NCBI RefSeq assembly: GCF_001713455.1
Contig: NZ_CP016464.1
Location: 619,501-683,500 of the forward strand
Direction of reading: 5' to 3'
Source of the DNA: Bosea sp. RAC05
GTDB lineage: Bacteria > Pseudomonadota > Alphaproteobacteria > Rhizobiales > Beijerinckiaceae
Length of the DNA stretch: 64,000 nucleotides
Shown: positions 1-9,842 of the stretch, in pieces
Layout: each line of letters begins with the position of its first letter
How positions within the stretch are numbered: the first letter of the stretch is position 1
Notes under the pieces: model-generated
Told to the model about the DNA's origin: nothing
Seen by the model: the letters and a program-made list of their open reading frames with translations, nothing else
The model's database searches: none
Translations under genes and position numbers: made by a program

Positions 1-116
1 TCGCAATAGGGGCATTTGGCCAGGCAGAACGGCCAGTGCACATAGACGGCGAAGCCCGCAGCCGCTGTGGGATGCAGGATCGGGGAGGTCGGTGCGAGGG
101 CGGCCGCGCCGCTCAC
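1..116 (-). CDS. hemW: Radical SAM coproporphyrinogen III oxidase-like HemW, N-terminal fragment
   Basis: Only the first 38 or so codons are inside the window; the rest runs off the left edge. The visible part reads [11 protein letters not shown] followed by LAKCPYC, which is the HemW radical SAM signature CxxxCxxC that binds the 4Fe-4S cluster. HemW family proteins act as heme chaperones and resemble oxygen-independent coproporphyrinogen oxidases. The start is a GTG at 116-114 that overlaps the rdgB stop as GTGA, so the two genes are translationally coupled. The rdgB-hemW order is common in Rhizobiales. The family call is secure from the motif; the heme role is family knowledge. Confidence 0.85.
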   Translation of the reverse strand, partial: MSGAAALAPTSPILHPTAAAGFAVYVHWPFCLAKCPYC

Positions 117-748
117 GCCGGAGCCCTGAGGCAGGCGGCCGCCAGCAGCTTGAAGGCTTTGGCCCGATGCGACAGCGCGTCATCCACGCCACTCTTCACG
201 GTGCTCGTCATCTCCGCGAAGGTCACGTCGTAGCCGTCCGGCTGAAAGATCGGGTTGTAGCCGAAGCCGCCGCTGCCGCGCGGGGCATCGACGATGCGGC
301 CATGGACGCGCCCCTCGAACAGCTCCTCATGGCCATCCGGCCAGGCGATCACCAGCGCCGAGACGAAATGCGCCTTGCGCTGGTCCGGTGCCGTCGCACC
401 GCGCTTGGCCATCTCGGCCAGCACGCGCGCCATCGCCGGCTTGAAGTCCTTGCCCGGCCCGGCCCAGTTCGCCGAGAACAGCCCCGGCGCGCCGTCCAGC
501 GCATCGACGCAGAGCCCGGAATCGTCCGACAGCGCCGGCAGGCCAGACGCCTTCGCAGCCGCATGAGCCTTGATCGCGGCGTTCTCGGAGAACATGTAGC
601 CGGTCTCGTCGGGCTCCGGCAGGCCGAGTTCCCCGGCCGAGACCAGCTCGATCCCGAACGGCGCCATCAGCTCGCGCATCTCGACGAGCTTGCCCTTGTT
701 GTGGGTCGCGATCACGACCTTGCCGGTGAGGAGGCGGTGTTCAAGCAT
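113..748 (-). CDS. rdgB: RdgB/HAM1 family non-canonical purine NTP pyrophosphatase (211 aa)
   Basis: This enzyme hydrolyses dITP, XTP and related deaminated purine nucleotides to the monophosphate and pyrophosphate, keeping them out of DNA. The family's substrate loop THNKGK lies at residues 15-20, and the SDDSG metal/phosphate motif at 74-78. A conserved FGYNP block lies near the C-terminus. The length is normal. The gene sits between rph (upstream on the same strand) and hemW (overlapping by 4 bp as GTGA), the usual alphaproteobacterial arrangement. A nested palindromic element separates it from rph. Confidence 0.96.
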   Translation of the reverse strand: MLEHRLLTGKVVIATHNKGKLVEMRELMAPFGIELVSAGELGLPEPDETGYMFSENAAIKAHAAAKASGLPALSDDSGLCVDALDGAPGLFSANWAGPGKDFKPAMARVLAEMAKRGATAPDQRKAHFVSALVIAWPDGHEELFEGRVHGRIVDAPRGSGGFGYNPIFQPDGYDVTFAEMTSTVKSGVDDALSHRAKAFKLLAAACLRAPA

Positions 749-774
749 CGTTCGTTGTCCTCCGGACCCTCGCT

Positions 775-870
775 GTCATCCCGGGCTTGACCCGGGATCC
801 ATGCCGGAACGCTTCCGGTGAGGGTTCAGGCATGGATCCCGGATCTCCGCTTCGCTGCGTCCGGGATGAC
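775..870. repeat. Nested palindromic intergenic element, copy 1
   Basis: The outer arms GTCATCCCGG and CCGGGATGAC bound the element. Inside the left half is a short hairpin (CCCGGG-CTTGA-CCCGGG), then inner arms TCCATGCC and GGCATGGA around a spacer. The whole fills the rdgB-rph gap. Its architecture matches the elements at 7918-8012 and 22719-22830, so it looks like a dispersed REP/BIME-like or small non-autonomous repeat. It may also act as a transcript terminator or stabiliser, which is inference. Confidence 0.8.
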
Positions 871-901
871 GACAGGTTCACAAGCGAAACCAAAGGGCCG
901 T

Positions 902-1618
902 TCAGGCCACCGCCGCCTTCTGCAGCGCCACCAGCTTGCTTACCCCGCCCTTGGCGAGCCGCATCAGCGCCATCAGCTCCTCCTCGGAGAAGGGCGCGCC
1001 CTCGGCCGTGCCCTGAACCTCGACCAGGCCGCCCGAGCCGGTGATGACGAAGTTCGCGTCGGTCTGCGCGCCGGAATCCTCGACATAATCGAGGTCGAGC
1101 ACCGGGTTGCCGGCGACGATGCCGCAGGAAATCGCCGCGACATGGTCCTTCAGCGGGTTGGAGCCCTTCAGCATGGAGCGTGCTTCCATCCACTTCAGCG
1201 CGTCGTGCAGCGCCACCCAGGCGCCCGTGATCGAGGCCGTGCGCGTGCCGCCATCGGCCTGGAGCACGTCGCAATCGACGACGATCTGGCGCTCGCCGAT
1301 CGCGGTCAGGTCGACCACGGCGCGAAGCGAACGCCCGACCAGCCGCTGGATCTCCTGCGTGCGGCCGGACGGCTTGCCGGAGGTGACCTCGCGGCGATTG
1401 CGCTCATGCGTGGCGCGCGGCAGCATGGCGTATTCCGCGGTGACCCAGCCCTTGCCGGTGCCGCGCAGCCAGGGCGGGCCCTTCTCCTCGACGGTGGCCG
1501 CGCAGAGCACCTTGGTCTCGCCGAAGGAGACCATGCAGGAGCCTTCCGCATAGCGCACGACGCCGCGTTCGAGCGTGACCTTGCGCATTTCGTCTGCGGC
1601 GCGTTTCGAGGGTCGCAT
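902..1618 (-). CDS. rph: Ribonuclease PH (238 aa)
   Basis: This is a phosphorolytic 3'-5' exoribonuclease that trims tRNA precursors. The protein starts MRPSKRA and carries the family blocks [20 protein letters not shown] (about 17-36), the phosphate-binding region with [17 protein letters not shown] (about 84-100), and [19 protein letters not shown] (about 114-132). The length fits the family exactly. It is divergent from hrcA, with about 150 bp between the two starts. rph next to hrcA on opposite strands is conserved in Rhizobiales. Confidence 0.97.
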   Translation of the reverse strand: MRPSKRAADEMRKVTLERGVVRYAEGSCMVSFGETKVLCAATVEEKGPPWLRGTGKGWVTAEYAMLPRATHERNRREVTSGKPSGRTQEIQRLVGRSLRAVVDLTAIGERQIVVDCDVLQADGGTRTASITGAWVALHDALKWMEARSMLKGSNPLKDHVAAISCGIVAGNPVLDLDYVEDSGAQTDANFVITGSGGLVEVQGTAEGAPFSEEELMALMRLAKGGVSKLVALQKAAVA

Positions 1619-1766
1619 GGCGATATCCTGATTGTTCGGGGTTGGCGGCTTGTAGGCGGTCGCCGCGGGTGCGGCAAGGCGGACAGGGGTCGCACGCGTT
1701 TTCGCTTGATCGGGCGCCGGTCCGGATCAACAATAAGCCCATGTCGAGAAAGCCGTTTCGCCGCAG

Positions 1767-2852
1767 ATGAGCGCTCACACGCCGCGTCCCGACACAGCCA
1801 GCGGGTTGATCGAGACCGATCAGCGCTCGCGCGAGATCTTCCGCCAGATCGTCGATGGTTTCCTGACCACGGGCGAGCCGGTCGGCTCGCGCAACATCGC
1901 CCGCCTGCTGCCGATGGCGCTGTCGCCGGCGACGGTGCGCAACGTCATGACCGATCTCGAACTGGCGGGGCTGATCTACGCCCCCCACACCTCGGCCGGG
2001 CGCCTGCCGACCGAGCGGGGCCTGCGCTTCTTCGTCGACGCGATGATGGAGGTCGGCAATCTGACCTCCGACGAGCGCACCCGCATCGAGGCGCAGATGA
2101 AGGCCGCTGCCACCGGCCGCACGCTCGATGGCACGCTGACCGAGGCCTCGGCCCTGCTCTCGGGCCTCTCGCGCGGGGCGGGCGTCGTCGTCACGACCAA
2201 GGCCAATGCCCGGCTGAAGCATATCGAGTTCGTCCGGCTCGATCCGACACGCGCGCTCGTCGTGCTGGTCGCCGATGACGGCACGGTCGAGAACCGGCTC
2301 CTGAGCCTGCCGGCCGGTCTCCCGGCCTCCGCGCTGACGGAGGCCGCCAACTTCCTCAACGCCCGCATCCTCGGCAAGACGCTGGGCGAGTTGCGCGCCG
2401 AGATCGCCCAGCATCGCGAGCAGATGGAGCGCGAGCTCGACTCGCTGACCGCGAGGCTGGTCGAGAGCGGCATCGCCACCTCCTCGGGCCCGAGTTCCGA
2501 CCGCCACCTCATCGTGCGCGGCCAGGCCAATCTGCTGGAGGATCTCAAGGCGCAGGAGGATCTCGAGCGCATCCGCCTGCTCTTCGGCGATCTCGAAACC
2601 CAGACCGACGTCATCGACCTGCTGGCGCGGGCGGAAGCCGGCGACGGCGTGCGCATCTTCATCGGCTCGGAGAACAAGCTGTTCTCGATGTCCGGCTCCT
2701 CGATGGTGGCGGCCCCCTTCCGCGACTCCGAGCAGCGCATCGTCGGCGTCGTCGGCATCATCGGCCCGACCCGGCTGAACTACGCCCGCATCGTGCCGAT
2801 GGTGGACTACACGGCCAAGGTGGTCGGGCGGTTGCTGGACGGGGCGCGGTGA
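1767..2852 (+). CDS. hrcA: Heat-inducible transcription repressor HrcA (361 aa)
   Basis: HrcA represses groESL and dnaKJ-type operons through CIRCE elements and needs GroEL for activity. The N-terminal winged helix carries the family block [14 protein letters not shown] (about 37-50) with the recognition region [12 protein letters not shown] (about 53-64) and the wing [18 protein letters not shown]. The C-terminal part has the GAF-like HrcA domain ending in a [17 protein letters not shown] block. The start ATG lies between rph and this gene with room for a divergent promoter. I saw no CIRCE element in the upstream gap. In many relatives grpE follows; here an ankyrin gene overlaps the stop codon as GTGA. 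Confidence 0.97.
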   Translation: MSAHTPRPDTASGLIETDQRSREIFRQIVDGFLTTGEPVGSRNIARLLPMALSPATVRNVMTDLELAGLIYAPHTSAGRLPTERGLRFFVDAMMEVGNLTSDERTRIEAQMKAAATGRTLDGTLTEASALLSGLSRGAGVVVTTKANARLKHIEFVRLDPTRALVVLVADDGTVENRLLSLPAGLPASALTEAANFLNARILGKTLGELRAEIAQHREQMERELDSLTARLVESGIATSSGPSSDRHLIVRGQANLLEDLKAQEDLERIRLLFGDLETQTDVIDLLARAEAGDGVRIFIGSENKLFSMSGSSMVAAPFRDSEQRIVGVVGIIGPTRLNYARIVPMVDYTAKVVGRLLDGAR

Positions 2853-3508
2853 GGCCGATCCGCTCTTGGTGCGGGTTCGCCCTGGGGATCATGATGACGT
2901 GCAGTCCCGCCCTGGCCGCTGGCGCCGCCCTGATCGAGGCTGCCGCCGCCGGGCGTGTCGACGAGGTCACGCGCCTGATCCAAATCGGCGCTCCACTCGA
3001 CGCCCAGGATGCACAGGGCCGGTCGGCCTTGCTGCGCGCGGTCGCCGGCGATCATGTCTCCGTCGCGAAGACCCTGCTCGATGCCGGCGCGAGCCCCAAC
3101 ACGCAGGCCGCCAACCGCGACACGCCCTGGCTGCTCGCAGGAGCCTTGGGCCGGGCCGAGATCATCGCCGCGATGCTGCCGCGCCGGCCAGACCTCTCGA
3201 TCCGCAACCGCTATGGCGGCAATGCGCTGATTCCTGCCTGCGAGCGGGCCCATGTCGACGCGGTCAAGCTCCTGCTGACCAGCGGCATCGACCTCGATCA
3301 CGTCAACGATCTCGGCTGGACCTGCCTGCTGGAGATCGTGATCCTGGGCGATGGCGGCGCGCGCCACCAGCAGGTCGCGCGGCTGGTTCTCGACGCCGGC
3401 GCCAATCCCAGCCTCGCCGACAAGGACGGCGTGACACCGCTGGCTCATGCCCGCCAGCGCGGCCAGCAGGCGATCGCGCGCCTGATCGAACAGGCCGGCG
3501 GCCGCTGA
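2849..3508 (+). CDS. Secreted ankyrin-repeat protein (219 aa)
   Basis: The protein begins with a hydrophobic signal peptide ending in SPALA at about residue 24, so it is probably periplasmic. After it come four to five ankyrin repeats, visible as the recurring pattern A-ARGxxDxVxxLLxxGAxxxxxDxxGxTALxxA, for example [20 protein letters not shown], then [13 protein letters not shown] and [13 protein letters not shown]. Ankyrin repeats bind protein partners; none can be named here. The GTG start overlaps the hrcA TGA by 4 bp (GTGA), so it is probably translated from the hrcA message, which is an unusual partner for a heat-shock repressor. Confidence 0.85.
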   Translation: MRPIRSWCGFALGIMMTCSPALAAGAALIEAAAAGRVDEVTRLIQIGAPLDAQDAQGRSALLRAVAGDHVSVAKTLLDAGASPNTQAANRDTPWLLAGALGRAEIIAAMLPRRPDLSIRNRYGGNALIPACERAHVDAVKLLLTSGIDLDHVNDLGWTCLLEIVILGDGGARHQQVARLVLDAGANPSLADKDGVTPLAHARQRGQQAIARLIEQAGGR

Positions 3509-3601
3509 AACCGCGCGATTTGGCATCGCCGCCGGATCGCGCTACCTGTGCGCCAACGCGGCCTGGCCGCCATCCGACACGCGATCCCTAAGGCTTCCGC
3601 C

Positions 3602-3850
3602 ATGACCGACACGCTGCCCGACCGCCTCTCCTCCAACCCCAACAGCCCGTTTTACAACGAGGAACTGCTGGCGCGGGACATCGGCATCCGCTTCAAGGGC
3701 GTCGAGAAGACCAATGTCGAGGAATACTGCGTCAGCGAGGGCTGGGTGCGCCTCACAGCCGGCAACGCCAAGGACCGCTTCGGCAACCCGATGACGGTGA
3801 AGCTCAAGGGCGAGGTCGAGCCGTATTTTCGCCAGCCCACCGAGGGCTGA
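3602..3850 (+). CDS. DUF3297 family protein (82 aa)
   Basis: This small soluble protein of unknown function matches the DUF3297 family, which is common in alphaproteobacteria: MTDTLPDRLSSNP at the start, then a GIRFKGVEKTNVEEYCVSEGW block and a C-terminal VKLKGEVEPYF. It has no signal peptide or membrane segment. I chose the internal ATG because the family begins at MTD and the upstream extension is unlike it. It stands alone between the ankyrin gene and a convergent acetyltransferase that ends 7 bp away. Confidence 0.85.
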   Translation: MTDTLPDRLSSNPNSPFYNEELLARDIGIRFKGVEKTNVEEYCVSEGWVRLTAGNAKDRFGNPMTVKLKGEVEPYFRQPTEG

Positions 3851-3856
3851 ACCGCC

Positions 3857-4390
3857 TCAGCGCAGATCCTTGTAGAAAAACGTCGAGCCGCAGTCGCTTC
3901 CATCCGGCATCAGCGCGTAGCGCGGGACCGTGCCGAGTTCGGTCCAGCCGAGCTTGCCGTAGAGCCGGCGGGCCGCACCGTGCTCGTCGGTGTCGAGCAC
4001 GAGCAAGTCGCGCTTCGCCTGTCGCGCCGCCGTCTCCGCCGCCTGCATCAGGGCTGCGCCGAGACCGCGCCTGCGTGCACTGGAATGCACCAGAACCTTG
4101 GCGATTTCGGCGCGATGCGGCTGGTTTGGCTTGCCGATGAGCTGCAATTGCGCCGTGCCGAGCACGTCTGCGCCCTGGCGTGCGGCGAACAGGATCGTGC
4201 GTCCCGCCGCCACATCGGCCGCGACGCCCGTCCAGAACGCGACGTAATCGGACGGCCCGTTCCAGTGCATGAAGCCGACCGAGGCCCCGCTCTCGACCGC
4301 ATCAGCGAGGATCTCCGCCAGAGCCGGAATCGCGGCTCGTGCGGCCTCCGCATCGAGCGGCTCGACCGTGATCGCATCGTCCTGTGTCAT
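3857..4390 (-). CDS. GNAT family N-acetyltransferase (177 aa)
   Basis: A single GNAT domain transfers an acetyl group from acetyl-CoA to an amine that cannot be named from sequence. The beta4-alpha3 acetyl-CoA loop is visible as EIAKVLVHSSARRRGLGAALMQAAE (its RRRGLG is the Q/RxxGxG/A motif, about residues 107-112). The C-terminal half keeps LVLDTDEHGAARRLYGKLGW, which is typical of the last strands. Relatives of this type are often annotated as tabtoxin- or antibiotic-type acetyltransferases. It lies 16 bp downstream of an XRE-cupin regulator, so the two are probably one operon and the regulator may control it. Confidence 0.88.
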   Translation of the reverse strand: MTQDDAITVEPLDAEAARAAIPALAEILADAVESGASVGFMHWNGPSDYVAFWTGVAADVAAGRTILFAARQGADVLGTAQLQLIGKPNQPHRAEIAKVLVHSSARRRGLGAALMQAAETAARQAKRDLLVLDTDEHGAARRLYGKLGWTELGTVPRYALMPDGSDCGSTFFYKDLR

Positions 4391-4406
4391 GGGCTTTCAG
4401 TCCGTC

Positions 4407-4985
4407 TCAGAGATCGGCGGCGGTCAGCACCACCGCATAGCGTGCCGGGACCTCGCCCGGATTGTGGAAGGCGATTGGCCCGTCGAGCAGCATAGCGAGG
4501 CAGTCCCCCGCCGCCAGCCGATGCTCGCGTCCGCCGACGGAGAGGGTGAGCTCGCCCTCCAGCAGCCAGAGCTGCTGGTCGAGCCGGAAGCCGCCGCGCG
4601 GCGCGTCGAGCAGGACACGCGCGCGCGCCGGCATCTCGACCTCCACGATCTCGAGGCGGGAGCCCGTTCCAGCCGGCGAGACGCTGCGCCGGACATAGCC
4701 GCTGTCGGGGTCGGTCCAGACCGGCTGCTCGCCGCGCCTTGCCAGCGGGCCGCCTTGGGCCTCGTCGCGGAAAAGGGCGGAGAGCAACACGCCGAGCCCG
4801 GCGCAGAGCCGGTCCAGCAGGGCCGCCGTCGGGCTCGATTCGCCGCGTTCCACCCGCGAGATCATCGCGCGGCTGACGCCGGAGCGTGCCGCGAGCTGGT
4901 CGAGTGTCAGGCCTCGGGCCTGGCGCAGCCCCTTGATGCGGGTGCCGAGACGGCGGTCCAGGTCGATATCAACGAACGAATCCAT
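4407..4985 (-). CDS. XRE family transcriptional regulator with C-terminal cupin domain (192 aa)
   Basis: Residues about 12-66 form a helix-turn-helix of the Cro/C1 type (RLGTRIKGLRQARGLTLDQL, then SGVSRAMISRVERGESSPT). Residues about 115-190 form a cupin barrel (LDAPRGGFRLDQQLWLLEGE, then LAAGDCLAMLLDGP) that in this family senses a small molecule. Such HTH-cupin regulators usually control a neighbouring transporter or modifying enzyme. Here the downstream GNAT gene is the likely target together with autoregulation. The upstream region is unusually AT-rich for this window. Confidence 0.9.
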   Translation of the reverse strand: MDSFVDIDLDRRLGTRIKGLRQARGLTLDQLAARSGVSRAMISRVERGESSPTAALLDRLCAGLGVLLSALFRDEAQGGPLARRGEQPVWTDPDSGYVRRSVSPAGTGSRLEIVEVEMPARARVLLDAPRGGFRLDQQLWLLEGELTLSVGGREHRLAAGDCLAMLLDGPIAFHNPGEVPARYAVVLTAADL

Positions 4986-4991
4986 GATAAA

Positions 4992-5018
4992 AGAATATTT
5001 CTATGATCTCAGAAATCA
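4992..5018. promoter_or_regulatory. Candidate operator in the AT-rich leader of the XRE-cupin gene
   Basis: Immediately upstream of the regulator start lies an imperfect dyad AGAATATTTCT, followed by TGATctcagaaATCA, which has matching 4-bp ends. This short stretch is much richer in A and T than its surroundings. Its position over the presumed minus-strand promoter suggests an autoregulatory binding site. No promoter hexamers are clear, so this is a weak call. Confidence 0.3.
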
Positions 5019-5189
5019 AGGGATTTCCAGCCGAACCGCCCCCTACGCGCTCGCACAGTCCGTCAACGCGGATTTCACCACGATTCCACCTTCCCGCCAG
5101 CGACCGGGCCGATCTTTCCAAAACATGAGGGAAACCGCGCTCATATGAAGGGAACGACGCCCAGAAGGGCGCTGGTCGAGGGAACGGCC

Positions 5190-5999
5190 ATGAATCGAGG
5201 TCTGGAGTGGCTTGGAAAGGCCGTCGTCGGCTTCATCACCCGCGGCAGAGCAGAGCCGCGCGCCTGCGACGAGAAGGCCCTGGCGAGGCTGCGCTCGGCG
5301 CTGCGTCCCGGCGACGTGCTGCTGGTCGAGGGCGGCATGAAGGTCTCCTCGGCGATCAAATACCTGACGCAGTCGACCTGGTCTCACGCCGCGCTCTATG
5401 TCGGTGACACCGGTCAGTGCACGGATGACGGCGAGCCGCTCGTCCTGGCCGAGGTCGAGATGGATGTCGGTTGTGTGCTCTCGCCCTTGTCGAAATACGG
5501 CGCCTTCGGCACCCGCATCTGTCGTCCCCAGGCCCTGGACGGCGAGGGGGCGGCGATCGTCGTCGACTATGTCCTCGGCCGGCTCGGCACCCAGTACGAC
5601 CTCAAGAACATCATCGACCTGATGCGCTGGCTGGTTCCCTTGCCCTGGGCGCCGAAATCCTGGCGCCGGCGCATGATCGCGCTCGGCTCGGGCGATCCGA
5701 CGCGGGCGATCTGCTCGACCCTGATCGCCCAGGCCTTCGAGGCGGCGCGCTATCCCGTCCTGCCGACGATCGAATATGCCCGCGCCATGGACGAGGCGGA
5801 TTTCGAGGAGATTCTGCACATCCGGCACCATTCGCTCTACATGCCGCGCGATTTCGACATTTCCCCCTATTTCGCCGTGGTGAAGCCGACGCTGGAGGCG
5901 GGCTTCGACTATCGCGCCCTGACCTGGGCGAAGGGCGAGCGCGTCGAGCCCCACCCGCCCCTGCCGGCGGGCAGCTCGCAATGGGCCGGGCAATCGTAA
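5190..5999 (+). CDS. YiiX/YebB-like permuted NlpC/P60 superfamily protein (269 aa)
   Basis: The core block [20 protein letters not shown] followed by [12 protein letters not shown] is the signature of permuted papain-fold NlpC/P60 proteins of the YiiX type. The His in WSHAALYVG is the catalytic His, and the later [12 protein letters not shown] block (near residue 185) carries the expected catalytic Cys. Family members are lipid- or peptide-cleaving amidases of largely unknown substrate. I chose the ATG at 5190 because GAGGG lies about 8 nt upstream; the first in-frame ATG 45 bp earlier has no ribosome site. There is no clear signal peptide. It stands alone, 79 bp before lepA. Confidence 0.8.
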   Translation: MNRGLEWLGKAVVGFITRGRAEPRACDEKALARLRSALRPGDVLLVEGGMKVSSAIKYLTQSTWSHAALYVGDTGQCTDDGEPLVLAEVEMDVGCVLSPLSKYGAFGTRICRPQALDGEGAAIVVDYVLGRLGTQYDLKNIIDLMRWLVPLPWAPKSWRRRMIALGSGDPTRAICSTLIAQAFEAARYPVLPTIEYARAMDEADFEEILHIRHHSLYMPRDFDISPYFAVVKPTLEAGFDYRALTWAKGERVEPHPPLPAGSSQWAGQS

Positions 6000-6078
6000 C
6001 GCCACAGCGGCAAAACGCGCCGGCAGGCCGCGGCTTCATGCCCTTGGCGCAGTGCGGCAACGCTGCTATCTGCGCGAG

Positions 6079-7884
6079 ATGAGCACGAAGTCCTTCGACA
6101 ACATCCGCAACTTCTCGATCGTCGCCCATATCGACCATGGCAAGTCGACGCTGGCCGACCGGTTGATCCAGACCACCGGCACGGTGGCAGCGCGCGACAT
6201 GAGCGAGCAGATGCTCGACTCGATGGATATCGAGAAAGAGCGCGGCATCACCATCAAGGCGCAGACCGTCCGGCTCGATTATCGCGCCCAGGACGGCAAG
6301 GATTACATCCTGAACCTGATGGACACGCCCGGCCATGTCGACTTCGCCTATGAGGTCTCGCGCTCGCTGGCGGCCTGCGAGGGCTCGCTCCTGGTCGTCG
6401 ACGCCTCGCAGGGCGTCGAGGCGCAGACGCTGGCGAACGTCTACCAGGCGCTCGACGCCGGCCACGAGATCGTCACCGTCCTCAACAAGATCGACCTGCC
6501 CGCCGCCGAGCCCGAGCGCATCAAGCAGCAGATCGAGGACGTGATCGGCCTCGACGCCTCGGAAGCCGTCGCGATCTCGGCCAAGACCGGCATCAACATC
6601 GAGGGTGTTCTGGAGGCGATCGTCCAGAAGCTGCCGGCCCCCAAGGGTGACAGCGAGGCCCCGCTGAAATGCCTGCTGGTCGACAGCTGGTATGACGCCT
6701 ATCTCGGCGTCGTCGTGCTCGTGCGCGTCATCGACGGCGTGCTGAAAAAGAACATGACCATCCGCATGATGCGCGCCAACGCCGCCTATGGCGTCGACCG
6801 CGTCGGCGTGTTCAAGCCCAAGATGCAGGAGGTCAAGGAACTCGGCCCCGGCGAGGTCGGCTTCTTCACTGCCTCGATCAAGGAGGTCGCCGACACCGCG
6901 GTCGGCGACACCATCACCGACGAGAAGCGCCAGACGCCCCAGGCCCTGCCGGGCTTCAAGCCGGTGCAGCCGGTGGTGTTCTGCGGCATCTTCCCGGTCG
7001 ATGCGGCCGATTTCGAGACGCTGCGCGCCGCGATGAGCCGCCTGCGCCTGAACGACGCCAGCTTCTCCTACGAGATGGAGACCTCGGCCGCGCTCGGCTT
7101 CGGCTTCCGCTGCGGCTTCCTCGGGCTGCTGCATCTGGAGATCATCCAGGAGCGGCTGGAGCGCGAGTTCAACCTGAACCTGATCTCGACCGCGCCCTCG
7201 GTCGTCTACCATCTCAAGCTGCGCGACGGCACGGTGCTGGAACTGCACAACCCCGCCGACATGCCCGACGTGATGAAGATCGACACGATCGAAGAGCCCT
7301 GGATCAAGGCGACGATCTTCACCCCCGACGAGTATCTCGGGTCCGTGCTGAAGCTCTGCCAGGACCGCCGCGGCGTCCAGACCGACCTGTCCTATGTCGG
7401 GTCCCGCGCCAAGGTCGTCTACGACCTGCCGCTGAACGAGGTCGTGTTCGATTTCTACGACCGGCTGAAGTCGATCTCGAAGGGCTATGCCTCCTTCGAC
7501 TACGCCATCACCGACTACCGCGAGGGCGACCTCGTGCGCATGTCGATCCTGGTCAATGCCGAGCCGGTCGATGCGCTCTCCATGCTGGTCCACCGCTCGC
7601 GGGCCGACGCCCGCGGCCGCGCGATGTGCGAGAAGCTGAAGGACCTGATCCCGCCGCACATGTTCCAGATCCCCGTCCAGGCGGCGATCGGCGGCAAGAT
7701 CATCGCGCGCGAGACGATTCGCGCGCTGCGCAAGGACGTGACCGCCAAGTGCTACGGCGGCGACGCCACCCGCAAGCGCAAGCTTCTGGAGAAGCAGAAG
7801 GAAGGCAAGAAGAAGATGCGGCAGTTCGGCAAGGTCGAAATCCCGCAGGAAGCCTTCATCGCCGCGCTGAAGATGGACAGCTGA
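6079..7884 (+). CDS. lepA: Elongation factor 4 (LepA) (601 aa)
   Basis: This ribosome-associated GTPase back-translocates or remodels stalled ribosomes. The protein starts [29 protein letters not shown], whose AHIDHGKST is the G1 loop at about residues 15-23. DTPGHVDF is G3 and LNKIDLP is G4. The C-terminal LepA-specific region ends with [18 protein letters not shown]. The full length of about 600 residues is normal. The start at MSTKSF is the family start; an in-frame ATG 27 bp earlier is unlikely. Confidence 0.98.
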   Translation: MSTKSFDNIRNFSIVAHIDHGKSTLADRLIQTTGTVAARDMSEQMLDSMDIEKERGITIKAQTVRLDYRAQDGKDYILNLMDTPGHVDFAYEVSRSLAACEGSLLVVDASQGVEAQTLANVYQALDAGHEIVTVLNKIDLPAAEPERIKQQIEDVIGLDASEAVAISAKTGINIEGVLEAIVQKLPAPKGDSEAPLKCLLVDSWYDAYLGVVVLVRVIDGVLKKNMTIRMMRANAAYGVDRVGVFKPKMQEVKELGPGEVGFFTASIKEVADTAVGDTITDEKRQTPQALPGFKPVQPVVFCGIFPVDAADFETLRAAMSRLRLNDASFSYEMETSAALGFGFRCGFLGLLHLEIIQERLEREFNLNLISTAPSVVYHLKLRDGTVLELHNPADMPDVMKIDTIEEPWIKATIFTPDEYLGSVLKLCQDRRGVQTDLSYVGSRAKVVYDLPLNEVVFDFYDRLKSISKGYASFDYAITDYREGDLVRMSILVNAEPVDALSMLVHRSRADARGRAMCEKLKDLIPPHMFQIPVQAAIGGKIIARETIRALRKDVTAKCYGGDATRKRKLLEKQKEGKKKMRQFGKVEIPQEAFIAALKMDS

Positions 7885-7917
7885 GCGGCTGATCGCCACG
7901 CAGCCAATGGGGCTGTT

Positions 7918-8012
7918 CCGTCATGGTCGGGCTTGTCCCGACCATCCACGCCTTCCTCGATACAGGCCGGTGTTCAAGACGTGGATGCTCGCCACGAGGG
8001 CGAGCATGACGG
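7918..8012. repeat. Nested palindromic intergenic element, copy 2
   Basis: The outer arms CCGTCATG and CATGACGG enclose two mini-hairpins (GGTCGGGC-TTG-TCCCGACC on the left, GCTCGCC-ACGA-GGGCGAGC on the right) and inner arms ATCCACG and CGTGGAT. This is the same plan as copy 1 at 775-870. It lies between the convergent lepA and gamma-glutamyltransferase stops, so it could serve as a bidirectional terminator. Confidence 0.8.
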
Positions 8013-8033
8013 CGCGGGTCTGTTGTCCCGAAC

Positions 8034-9647
8034 TCACCAGCCCAGCGCGCAGCCATCCTTGCGGTGGTCGGAGCCCGCCGAGAGCGCGCCCGTGACGGGA
8101 TCGATCGCGATCGCCTGGCCGCCGCCGATCGCGGCGCCCGGCGCCGTGAAGACGAAGCCGCGGCGCTCCAGCTCGGCGCGCACGGCCGCAGGCACCGTCT
8201 TTTCCGCCTCGATCGCAACCTGCCCCGGGCGCGGGAAGATGCGCGGCAGCGAGATCGCGGTCTGCAGGTCCAGCCCGTAATCCAGCAGCTTGCTGACCAG
8301 ATGGGCGTGGCCCATCGCCTGGTAGTGGCCGCCCATCACGCCGAAGGACAGGCAGACCTTGCCGTCGCGCAGCATCATGCCGGGGATGATCGTGTGCAGC
8401 GGGCGCTTGCGCGGCGCGATCGCGTTCGGGTGCCCGGCCTTCAGCACGAAGCCCTGGCCACGGTTCTGCAGCAGCACGCCGCTCTTCGGTGCAACCAGCG
8501 CCGCGCCGAAGGGGTGGAACACCGAGTTGATGAAGCTCACCGCCATCCCGTCGCCGTCGACCACGCTGATATAGACGGTGTCGGCATGCTCCACTTCGGT
8601 GGGCGCGAAGCTCGGCAGCTCCTTGATCGCCTGCTTCAGGTCGATCTGGCCGCGCAGCTGCGCCGCCAGCTCCTCCGAGAGCAGCCAGTCCAGCGGCACG
8701 GCGCTCTGGCTCGGATCGGCCAGCACGGCGTCGCGCACCGAATAGGCGAGCCTGGCCGCCTCGATTTCGATATGCAGCCGGTCGGCGGAGAGCGGGTCCT
8801 CGCCCGGCTCGAAGCCCGAGAGGATGTTGAGGATCATCAGCGCGATCACGCCCTGGCCGGCGGGCGGGCACTCGAACACGTCATGGCCGCGGAAGCGGGT
8901 GTGGATCGGCGTGACATAGCCGCCCTTGGCGTCGCGGAAATCCTCGAGGGTATGCAGGCCGCCGAGTTCGCGCAGCCGGTCGACCATGTCCTGCGCAATC
9001 TCGCCCTCGTAGAAGGCGCTCGGCCCCTTCTCGGCGATGGCCTGCAGCGTCGCGGCGAGCTCGCGCTGGTGGTGGATCTCGCCGGCGCGCGGCGCGCGAC
9101 CCTCGGGCAGGAAGACGCGCGCCGTCGGCTCGTCCTTGGCCATCAGCGCGGCCTGCCCGGCCCAGTCGGCCGCGGCGCGCGGCGCCACCACATAGCCGTC
9201 TCGCGCCAGCGCGATCGCGGGCTGCAGGAGCTGCGCCAGCGGCAGGCGGCCATGGTCCTTGACCAGCGTCGCCCAGGCCTCGACCGAGCCCGGAATCGTC
9301 ACCGCGTGGGGGGACTGGCGCGGAATCTCGCTGACGCCCTGCTCCCGATACCAGTCGAGCGTCGCCGCCGCCGGCGCCCGGCCCGAGCCGTCATAGGCGA
9401 GGACGGTGTCGCTCCCGCCCTTCGCCATCAGCACGAAGCAGTCGCCGCCGATGCCGGTCGAGCCCGGCTCGACCACGCATTGCACGGCACACGCCGCCAC
9501 CGCCGCGTCGATCGCATTGCCGCCGGCCTGCAGGATGTTGATCGCGGTGAGCGTCGCGGTCGGGTGCGAGGTCGCGGCCATGCCGCGCCGGCCCATCACC
9601 ACCGAACGGCCGGGGAGTTCGTAGTCGCGCTGGTTCGGCTGGCTCAC
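8034..9647 (-). CDS. ggt: Gamma-glutamyltransferase family protein (537 aa)
   Basis: This is an N-terminal-nucleophile hydrolase that cleaves gamma-glutamyl bonds of glutathione and related compounds. The N-terminal part has the family block AGGNAIDAAVAACAVQCVVEPGSTGIGGD (its first 20 residues cover about 39-58). The self-cleavage site is the Thr in EHADTVYISVVD, near residue 360, followed by SFINSVFHPFGA and LLQNRGQGF. This DTVY form resembles the YwrD-like branch rather than classic E. coli Ggt. There is no evident signal peptide, so it may be cytosolic. The start is a GTG at 9647 with GGGAGACGAC just upstream; longer in-frame extensions lack family similarity. Confidence 0.92.
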   Translation of the reverse strand: MSQPNQRDYELPGRSVVMGRRGMAATSHPTATLTAINILQAGGNAIDAAVAACAVQCVVEPGSTGIGGDCFVLMAKGGSDTVLAYDGSGRAPAAATLDWYREQGVSEIPRQSPHAVTIPGSVEAWATLVKDHGRLPLAQLLQPAIALARDGYVVAPRAAADWAGQAALMAKDEPTARVFLPEGRAPRAGEIHHQRELAATLQAIAEKGPSAFYEGEIAQDMVDRLRELGGLHTLEDFRDAKGGYVTPIHTRFRGHDVFECPPAGQGVIALMILNILSGFEPGEDPLSADRLHIEIEAARLAYSVRDAVLADPSQSAVPLDWLLSEELAAQLRGQIDLKQAIKELPSFAPTEVEHADTVYISVVDGDGMAVSFINSVFHPFGAALVAPKSGVLLQNRGQGFVLKAGHPNAIAPRKRPLHTIIPGMMLRDGKVCLSFGVMGGHYQAMGHAHLVSKLLDYGLDLQTAISLPRIFPRPGQVAIEAEKTVPAAVRAELERRGFVFTAPGAAIGGGQAIAIDPVTGALSAGSDHRKDGCALGW

Positions 9648-9842
9648 GTCGTCGTCTCCCGAGGCTCGGCCGGCTTGCGCCGGCTCTCCCGATCGCACTC
9701 GCCCAGCCGGCCGGATTTGGCAAGCGCCCCCGGCGCGCTGCGGCCCTGCGATGGGTTCCACACGGGCCGGCGCGCTGATACGACCGGGAGATCGCGAAGA
9801 GATTCCGGCCTGCAGGAATCCGAAGCTGGGGAGACCGCCACC

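Noticed and set aside
1619..1766. CIRCE element between rph and hrcA
   Set aside because: I looked for TTAGCACTC with a 9-bp spacer and its inverse and did not see it.
5611..7899. A 762-codon minus-strand frame
   Set aside because: It is the shadow of lepA and the YiiX-like gene.
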